Below, piece after piece: positions 15,807 through 21,808 of a stretch of 21,808 nucleotides of DNA. Under the pieces are notes generated by a model. That model was not told the DNA's origin. It saw nothing but the letters and a program-made list of their open reading frames with translations, and searched no databases. The stretch is taken from the NCBI GenBank assembly GCA_045580645.1, contig JAZNOG010000014.1, forward strand, positions 1-21,808, read 5' to 3'. The number at the start of each line of letters is the position of its first letter. Within the stretch, counting starts at the first letter, position 1. The position numbers and the translations under genes are program-made. This stretch comes from HGM10836 sp045580645. Lineage in GTDB: Bacteria > Bacillota_I > Bacilli_A > RF39 > UBA660.

Positions 15807-16847
15807 ATGAAAAAAATAATTTTAACAATATCTTTATTAACAATATTGTTAATAACAGGATGTGGAAAACTTGATGAACAAGAAATTAAAAATAATTTCA
15901 TAAAAGAAACAGAAAATTTAAAAAGTTATTACTTGGAAGGAACAATGACATTAACAAACAATGATGATATATATAACTATGATGTCGAAGCAAGTTATGA
16001 AAAAGATGATAAATATAAAGTAAAGTTAACAAATAAAAGTAATAACTATGAACAAATAATCCTAAAAAATAATGACGGAGTATACGTAATAACACCATCA
16101 TTAAATAAAAGTTTCAAATTTCAAAGCAATTGGCCAAATAACAATTCCCAAGTATATTTAATAGATTCAATAGCAAAGGATTTAAAAAACACAAGTGAAC
16201 CAATTTTTGAAATGAAAGACAATGACTATGTATGGCAAATTAATGCGAATTATCCAAATAATCCACAAATAACAAGTCAAAAAATTACCTTAGATAAAAA
16301 TTATGATTTGAAAAAAGTAGAAGTATTAAATAAAGACAATATCTCATTAATAACATTTACAATAAAAAACTTGGATAAAAAAGCAACATTTAACAATGAT
16401 TATTTTGAAATAGAGACAATAACAAAAGATTTTATAAATGAAGAAACAAAAGACAATAAAGATAAAAATCAAACAGAAACAAAAACAGAAGAAACAATCT
16501 CAATAGATGAAGCATTATTTCCATTATATATACCAACAAACACATCACTTTCAGATAGAGAAGTAATAAATATAGATAATGGACAAAGAGTAATAATGAC
16601 TTTCTCAGGAGAAAATCCATTTATCCTAGTCCAAGAAACAGTAAAAAAGGAAGAAGAGTTAACAATTATTCCAACATATGGTGAACCTTATTTACTGATA
16701 GATACAGTAGGATCACTTACAGATATGTCATATACGTGGACTAGTAATGGAATAGAATATTACATAGTATCAGATGTATTAAATCAAAATGAATTACTTG
16801 AAATAGCAAAATCCATTAATGTAGTAGCAACATTAAGTGAAAAATAA
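15807..16847 (+). CDS. Lipoprotein, YdcC/GerS-like (LolA-fold) with DUF4367-like C-terminus
   Basis: 346 residues from the ATG at 15807; a GTG at 15798 overlaps the ribosome site GAGGTGG and is rejected. A signal peptide of 18 residues ends in the lipobox ITGC, with Cys19 the lipid-bearing residue. Residues about 30-200 (LKSYYLEGTMTL, then YKVKLTN, then GVYVITPSLNKSFKFQSNWP at 91-110) match the LolA-like fold of Bacillus YdcC and clostridial GerS lipoproteins. After a polar Glu/Lys/Thr-rich linker (about 210-235) a second domain (LYIPTNTSLSDRE to ELLEIAKSI) resembles DUF4367. It should sit on the outer face of the membrane. Its ligand is unknown. A TATAAT at 15771-15776 lacks a recognisable -35. 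A terminator follows. Confidence 0.82.
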   Translation: MKKIILTISLLTILLITGCGKLDEQEIKNNFIKETENLKSYYLEGTMTLTNNDDIYNYDVEASYEKDDKYKVKLTNKSNNYEQIILKNNDGVYVITPSLNKSFKFQSNWPNNNSQVYLIDSIAKDLKNTSEPIFEMKDNDYVWQINANYPNNPQITSQKITLDKNYDLKKVEVLNKDNISLITFTIKNLDKKATFNNDYFEIETITKDFINEETKDNKDKNQTETKTEETISIDEALFPLYIPTNTSLSDREVINIDNGQRVIMTFSGENPFILVQETVKKEEELTIIPTYGEPYLLIDTVGSLTDMSYTWTSNGIEYYIVSDVLNQNELLEIAKSINVVATLSEK

Positions 16848-16861
16848 TTATTTAAGCATTT

Positions 16862-16894
16862 AAAATAGATAAAAGAATACTTTATCTATTTTTT
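16862..16894 (+). terminator. Intrinsic terminator of the lipoprotein gene
   Basis: AAAATAGATAAA (16862-16873) pairs perfectly with TTTATCTATTTT (16881-16892) across AGAATAC. The T run reaches 16894. Confidence 0.85.
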
Positions 16895-16926
16895 AATTGG
16901 AAATTACAAAAAAAATTATAAAAACA

Positions 16927-16955
16927 TTTAAAAAGTATAAAAAATAATATATAAT
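16927..16955 (+). promoter_or_regulatory. Candidate promoter of the thioredoxin-like/CtpA operon
   Basis: TTTAAA (16927-16932), a 17-base spacer and a perfect TATAAT (16950-16955), 20 bases before the ATG. The -35 matches 4/6 in a very AT-rich setting. Confidence 0.45.
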
Positions 16956-16975
16956 CATATTAGAGGGTGATAAAA

Positions 16976-17488
16976 ATGTCAAAAAGTAGTAAAAAAATAA
17001 AGAAAAATATGAAAAAAAAAATAGAAAGTAAAAAAGAAGAATATCCATTAAAAAACCAAATAATAAAATTAAGCAAATGGATTATGGCTATATTAATAAT
17101 TATAACAATAATTAGTGTCATAACTGCAGTAGTTCAAAAAGAATACACATTAAGTGATAAAAAAGACGATATAATCACAAACGAAATATTAGCGTCACAA
17201 ACATTTGATAGAACAGAAGATGAATATTTAGTAGCATTTTATGAATTTGGAAGTAAAGAAGATTTATCAACAAAATTGTTAAATATTAAAAACAAAAAAA
17301 TATATAAAGTTAATTTAGCAAATGCAATGAACAAAAATATAATAGATACTTCTTCAAATGATAAAGCAACAAATATAGAAGAACTTAAGGTTAATGGGAC
17401 AACTTTGATAAAATTAAAAGATAATAAAATAACAATGTTTTTAGAAGGATATGATGAAATAATTACTTACTTAAATGAATTAAACTAA
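16976..17488 (+). CDS. Membrane-anchored thioredoxin-like protein without cysteines
   Basis: 170 residues from the ATG at 16976, after GAGGGTGAT (16963-16971); a GTG at 16967 overlaps that site. A lysine-rich cytosolic N-terminus (about 1-34) precedes one membrane helix (35-53, WIMAILIIITIISVITAVV). The outer part, about 68-168, has the look of a thioredoxin fold: a strand YLVAFYEFGS (84-93) where CxxC would follow, a helix, KIYKVNLANAMN (108-119), then VNGTTLIKLKDNKITMFLEG (139-158) and a last helix DEIITYL. The usual 'GTPTLI' is GTTLI here, so the cis-proline is missing, and there is no cysteine anywhere. It therefore cannot do thiol-disulfide exchange and may be a binding or scaffold domain. 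Fold assignment is inference from pattern only. It is 24 bases upstream of the CtpA gene, in one operon. Confidence 0.65.
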   Translation: MSKSSKKIKKNMKKKIESKKEEYPLKNQIIKLSKWIMAILIIITIISVITAVVQKEYTLSDKKDDIITNEILASQTFDRTEDEYLVAFYEFGSKEDLSTKLLNIKNKKIYKVNLANAMNKNIIDTSSNDKATNIEELKVNGTTLIKLKDNKITMFLEGYDEIITYLNELN

Positions 17489-17502
17489 TAAAAAGAATAA
17501 AT

Positions 17503-17509
17503 GGGTGAC
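17503..17509 (+). promoter_or_regulatory. GGGTGAC ribosome binding site that sets the CtpA start
   Basis: GGGTGAC ends three bases before the ATG at 17513. An in-frame ATG at 17501 runs straight into this site and so is not the start. Confidence 0.75.
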
Positions 17510-17512
17510 AAA

Positions 17513-18763
17513 ATGAAAAAAATAAAAGTGAAATTAAAAAAGATAAAAAAGAAAATATCAAAACAACTTAGTTTAATAACAGAAAAATTAAATTTAAAAG
17601 AAAAAAAATTTAATGCTTTAGAATTAGGTTTAATAATAATAATGACTCTTGTATTCGGAATATTAATTGGTGAAATATCTTTTTCTCATGGAAAAATTTA
17701 TCAAACTAGTAGTAATTTAAGCGAAATAGAAAAAGTGTATAATACTTTGGTTAATGAATATTATGGTGAAGTAAGTGGCAAAAATTTAAAAGAAGCCGCA
17801 ATAGATGGCATGATGAAACTACTAGGTGATCAATATTCTGCATATTTAGATGAAGAAACAACAGAGGATTTTAACGAAAAATTAAATGGCACCTTTGTTG
17901 GAATAGGAGCAGAAGTGACTAATACTACTGATGGTTTTCCTATAGTTGTAACAGTATATGAAAATACACCAGCAGATAAAGCCGGATTAAAGTCAGGAGA
18001 TATATTTAAAAAATTAAATGAAGAAGACGTATCAACAATGCACGTCAATGACTTAGTGGCAAAAATAAAAGGTAGCACAAAAACTGTTAAACTAACTATG
18101 GAAAGAGAAAAAGAAGAGTTTGAGACTACACTTGTAACAGGAAAAGTAGATATTCCATCAGTAACATCTTTAATTTTTGAAAAAGAAACCAAAAAAATTG
18201 GATATATAAGTTTATCAATATTTGCATTAAATACAGATGAACAATTTAAAACAGAATTAGAAAAAATGAATAAAGAAAATATAAAAGACATAATAATAGA
18301 TGTTCGTGATAATAGTGGAGGACATTTAGAAACCGTAGTTAATATAGCAAGTTTATTTTTAAATAAAAACCAGCCAATATGCCAAATACAAACAAAAGAA
18401 GAAACAACAAAAATATATTCATCACAAGATAATGATACAAAATACAATATAGTTGTTTTAGCAAACCAAAATAGTGCATCTGCCTCTGAATTACTAGCGG
18501 CAGCCCTAAATGAACAATACAATGCAAAAATAGTAGGGACAAAAACATATGGAAAAGGAACAGTTCAAAAAACATTAACCCTAAATGATGGTTCGATGAT
18601 AAAATATACCGCTGAAACATGGTTAACTTCAAAAGGAAACACAATAGATCAAGTGGGAATATCGCCTACTATAGAAGAACTGTTGAGCGAAGATTATTAT
18701 AAAAATCCAACAAGTGAAACAGATAATCAATTGCAAAAAGCAATAGAAATATTAAACAAATAG
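17513..18763 (+). CDS. S41 family C-terminal processing peptidase (CtpA/CtpB-like)
   Basis: 416 residues. A basic N-terminus and one membrane helix at about 35-54 anchor it with the protease outside. A PDZ domain spans about 125-200 (FVGIGAEV, then NTPADKAGLKSGDIF) and selects C-terminal substrate tails. The S41 domain has DVRDNSGG (264-271), the catalytic Ser323 in NSASASE and Lys348 in TYGKGTVQ, 25 residues apart as in Prc. Such enzymes trim secreted or membrane proteins; in Bacillus CtpB acts in sporulation signalling and others process wall enzymes. The substrate here is unknown. It follows the thioredoxin-like gene by 24 bases with no terminator. Its TAG stop is part of a terminator stem. 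Confidence 0.94.
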   Translation: MKKIKVKLKKIKKKISKQLSLITEKLNLKEKKFNALELGLIIIMTLVFGILIGEISFSHGKIYQTSSNLSEIEKVYNTLVNEYYGEVSGKNLKEAAIDGMMKLLGDQYSAYLDEETTEDFNEKLNGTFVGIGAEVTNTTDGFPIVVTVYENTPADKAGLKSGDIFKKLNEEDVSTMHVNDLVAKIKGSTKTVKLTMEREKEEFETTLVTGKVDIPSVTSLIFEKETKKIGYISLSIFALNTDEQFKTELEKMNKENIKDIIIDVRDNSGGHLETVVNIASLFLNKNQPICQIQTKEETTKIYSSQDNDTKYNIVVLANQNSASASELLAAALNEQYNAKIVGTKTYGKGTVQKTLTLNDGSMIKYTAETWLTSKGNTIDQVGISPTIEELLSEDYYKNPTSETDNQLQKAIEILNK

Positions 18764-18786
18764 ACAAAGTGCTATTTGTTTTTTTT
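18754..18786 (+). terminator. Intrinsic terminator of the CtpA operon, containing the stop codon
   Basis: AAACAAATAG (18754-18763), which includes the CtpA stop TAG, pairs perfectly with CTATTTGTTT (18772-18781) across ACAAAGTG. The T run continues to 18786. Confidence 0.9.
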
Positions 18787-18804
18787 AAAATAAAGGTATA
18801 TAAT
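18776..18804 (+). promoter_or_regulatory. Promoter of the DUF402 gene, overlapping the terminator
   Basis: TTGTTT (18776-18781), a 17-base spacer and a perfect TATAAT (18799-18804), 20 bases before the ATG. The -35 lies in the 3' arm of the CtpA terminator. Confidence 0.55.
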
Positions 18805-18823
18805 TAAATAGGGATGTGATTAG

Positions 18824-19369
18824 ATGCATAACATAAAAGAAGGAGAAAAATTATTTATCCATAGCTATAAACACAACGGAAAGATTCATAGAAGCTGGGA
18901 TGAGGCAGTGTATCTAGATGAAACAGAAGAATACATGATATTTGGAAATTGTAAAACAATAGTAACTGAATCAGATGGAAGAACATGGAAAACTAAAGAA
19001 CCCGCTATTATGTATTTTTCAAAAAAAAATTGGTTTAATATAATCGCGCAACTAAAAGAAAATGGAATATATTATTATTGTAATATTGCTTCGCCTTTTG
19101 TAATAGAGGAAAAAACAATTAAATATATTGATTATGATTTAGATTTAAGAGTATTTGCTGATGGATCATTTAAAATTTTAGATAAAGGTGAATATCAATA
19201 TCACAAAAAAATAATGAATTATTCAGAAGATATTGATCTGATATTAAAAAGTGAATTAAATGTATTAATAAAGAAAGTAAGAAATAAAGAACAACCTTTT
19301 ATTAAAGAAAATATAATACAATATTACAGTAAATATCAGAAAATGTCTAAAAGAAAAACCATAAACTAG
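18824..19369 (+). CDS. DUF402 nucleoside tri/diphosphatase (YgaC/Ntdp-like)
   Basis: 181 residues, close to the usual 170-180. Known members hydrolyse nucleoside tri- and diphosphates with metal ions in the cytosol; related DUF402 domains act on RNA 5' ends. The signature is nearly complete: IHSYKHNGKIHRSWDEA (12-28), VTESDGRTWKTKEPAIMYF (47-65), GIYYYCNIASPF (81-92) and KYIDYDLDLRVFADGSF (100-116). The conserved acidic residues of these motifs bind metal in the family. GATGTGAT precedes ATG. It is a single-gene unit between the CtpA terminator and the rRNA promoters. I find no clear terminator after it, so some transcription may run into the rRNA leader. The exact physiological substrate is not known. 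Confidence 0.88.
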   Translation: MHNIKEGEKLFIHSYKHNGKIHRSWDEAVYLDETEEYMIFGNCKTIVTESDGRTWKTKEPAIMYFSKKNWFNIIAQLKENGIYYYCNIASPFVIEEKTIKYIDYDLDLRVFADGSFKILDKGEYQYHKKIMNYSEDIDLILKSELNVLIKKVRNKEQPFIKENIIQYYSKYQKMSKRKTIN

Positions 19370-19421
19370 TTCTAATTACATAATAAATTCATATAATATT
19401 TTAGAAAATTAATTTTTTTTA

Positions 19422-19450
19422 TTGACAACACTAAAATGGTTTGATATATT
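19422..19450 (+). promoter_or_regulatory. rRNA promoter P1
   Basis: A perfect TTGACA (19422-19427), a 17-base spacer and TATATT (19445-19450), with TGA directly upstream of the -10. An A/T-rich tract (T run at 19413-19420) precedes it and could act as an UP element. Confidence 0.85.
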
Positions 19451-19516
19451 AGTAAACGTCAACAAAAAAACCGACAAAAAAAGCATAAAATTAAAAATAA
19501 AAAATAAAAAAAGTGC

Positions 19517-19545
19517 TTGACAAATAATCGGTAATTTGATATGAT
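19517..19545 (+). promoter_or_regulatory. rRNA promoter P2
   Basis: A perfect TTGACA (19517-19522), a 17-base spacer and TATGAT (19540-19545), again with TGA directly before the -10. The two promoters are 95 bases apart, the tandem arrangement typical of rRNA operons. The AT-rich stretch between them (A runs from 19463) may act as an UP element. Confidence 0.88.
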
Positions 19546-19581
19546 ATTAAAGCAACTTGAAAAAAGGAAGCAACAAGATTT

Positions 19582-19595
19582 GATCTTTGAAAACT
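19582..19595 (+). promoter_or_regulatory. boxA-like antitermination motif in the rRNA leader
   Basis: GATCTTTGAAAACT resembles the Firmicutes leader motif GCTCTTTGAAAACT, the boxA element for Nus-factor antitermination. A near-identical copy (GTTCTTTGAAAACT, 21316-21329) lies before 23S. Confidence 0.7.
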
Positions 19596-19623
19596 AAGTA
19601 AAACGTCAATTTGAGATAGCTAG
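19590..19623 (+). other. 5' arm of the 16S processing stem
   Basis: AAAACTAAG (19590-19598), AAAAC (19600-19604), CAATTT (19607-19612) and AGCTAG (19618-19623) are complementary, in order, to segments of 21252-21287 after the 16S. Together they form an interrupted double-stranded stalk that loops out the 16S, the usual target of RNase III. Confidence 0.75.
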
Positions 19624-19657
19624 GTTTAAAATTAAAAATCAAACTTTAAAAATATAT

Positions 19658-21232
<1,575 letters not shown>

Positions 21233-21251
21233 ATGGAGTAAATATCCGTAT

Positions 21252-21287
21252 CTAGCTAAAGAAATTGAAAGTGTTTTGCTTAGTTTT
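21252..21287 (+). other. 3' arm of the 16S processing stem
   Basis: CTAGCT (21252-21257), AAATTG (21262-21267), GTTTT (21273-21277) and CTTAGTTTT (21279-21287) pair with the leader segments at 19590-19623. Confidence 0.75.
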
Positions 21288-21339
21288 GAGAGATCATTTG
21301 ATTTCTCAAGAAATAGTTCTTTGAAAACTGAATAATGTG

Positions 21340-21369
21340 GTTATATATTCAAACGAGCGAATATATAAC
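21340..21369 (+). repeat. 11-bp perfect inverted repeat in the rRNA spacer
   Basis: GTTATATATTC (21340-21350) pairs with GAATATATAAC (21359-21369) across AAACGAGC. A second hairpin, CAAATATA (21373-21380) with TATATTTG (21392-21399), follows directly. They probably help 23S processing or folding of the transcript. Confidence 0.7.
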
Positions 21370-21450
21370 AAGCAAATATATTTATTAAGTGTATATTTGT
21401 TTAAAAATCTCATCAAATTAGGATAGAAATATCTAAAAGATAACAATGGT

Positions 21451-21808
21451 GGTTAAATTAATAAGGGCGCATGGCGGATGCCTTGGCACTAGAAGCTGAA
21501 GAAGGACGTGACAAACAACGATATGCTTCGGGGAGTTGTAAGTAAACTTTGATCCGGAGATTTCCGAATGTGGGAACACACTAGTAGTAGAAGACTAGTA
21601 TCGTAGAATGAATAAATAGTTCTATAGAGAGCAACCCGGTGAACTGAAACATCTTAGTAACCGGAGGAAAAGAAAGAAAAGAATCGATTCTCTTAGTAGT
21701 GGCGAGCGAAAAGGGAACAGCCCAAACCAGTCTAAGGACTGGGGTTGTAGGACCTCAATACGGAGTGACAAATTCATAACATAGTTGAATTAACTGGAAA
21801 GTTAAACC
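21451..21808 (+). rRNA. rrl: 23S ribosomal RNA, 5' part (cut by window edge)
   Basis: GGTTAAATTAATAAGGGCGC followed by ATGGCGGATGCCTTGGCAC is the standard Firmicutes 23S 5' end. Further on, GGCGAGCGAAAAGGGAACAG at 21702 is also conserved. Only about the first 358 bases are in the window. The 5' end is placed by similarity. Confidence 0.95.

Larger units (their letters stand above)
21233..21450 (+). other. 16S-23S spacer without tRNA genes
   Basis: 218 bases. It holds the 3' arm of the 16S stalk, a small hairpin TTGAGA/TCTCAA (21286-21291 with 21304-21309), the second boxA-like motif (21316-21329) and two stronger hairpins (21340-21369 and 21373-21399). No cloverleaf or T-arm GTTCGA sequence is present, so I see no tRNA. 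Confidence 0.85.

Noticed and set aside
17830..18522. 230-codon open frame on the minus strand opposite ctpA
   Set aside because: It is fully inside a strongly supported gene, has no family resemblance and arises from AT-rich codon bias. The same applies to 7812-8333 opposite eno and other antisense frames.
21233..21450. tRNA-Ile or tRNA-Ala in the rRNA spacer
   Set aside because: No T-arm, anticodon stem or acceptor pairing is visible in 218 bases.

Overview
This is a very AT-rich, gene-dense chromosomal core region from a low-GC Gram-positive bacterium. The gene content (whiA, clpP, cdaA-cdaR, gap, eno, secG-rnr-smpB-ssrA, a FemAB-family transferase, a YgaC-like DUF402 protein) and the Firmicutes-type 16S 3' end point to Bacilli. 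The 16S gene is divergent at several usually invariant positions. That, with a tmRNA tag ending -LAFA, suggests a deep, probably gut-associated uncultured Bacilli lineage of the RF39/RFN20 kind (inference). Trp is read from TGG, no gene needs TGA read-through and one gene ends in TGA, so the standard bacterial code fits and the Mycoplasma code does not. FemAB implies a peptidoglycan wall.

Layout: 1-692 is the 3' part of whiA. It is followed by a DUF1835/DUF3658-like protein and a small protein I do not recognise. On the minus strand a clpP-lipid kinase pair runs toward 2033. From 3667 a TGS-domain nucleoside kinase and type I GAPDH form a two-gene operon. A minus-strand FemAB gene separates gap from enolase. 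Then comes the conserved export and RNA quality-control block secG, rnr, smpB, ssrA (tmRNA). Next are a Mn-type superoxide dismutase, cdaA-cdaR (c-di-AMP synthesis, without glmM), a DUF378 membrane protein (minus), a YdcC/GerS-like lipoprotein, a two-gene operon of a membrane-anchored cysteine-free thioredoxin-like protein and a CtpA/S41 protease, and a DUF402 phosphatase. The right end is an rRNA operon: tandem consensus promoters, leader with boxA-like motif, complete 16S, a tRNA-free spacer, and the first 358 bases of 23S.

Functionally the window is housekeeping. ClpP, SmpB, tmRNA and RNase R together cover ribosome rescue and the removal of its products. GAPDH and enolase belong to lower glycolysis. 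FemAB, CdaA/CdaR and CtpA concern the envelope. Most transcription units have a recognisable intrinsic terminator, and several have near-consensus sigma-A-type promoters with 17-base spacers. I see no mobile element, CRISPR array, prophage or defence system, and no clearly new multi-gene system. The most unusual items are the short tmRNA tag, the divergent universal-primer sites in the 16S, the cysteine-free thioredoxin-like gene paired with CtpA, and stop codons built into terminator stems.
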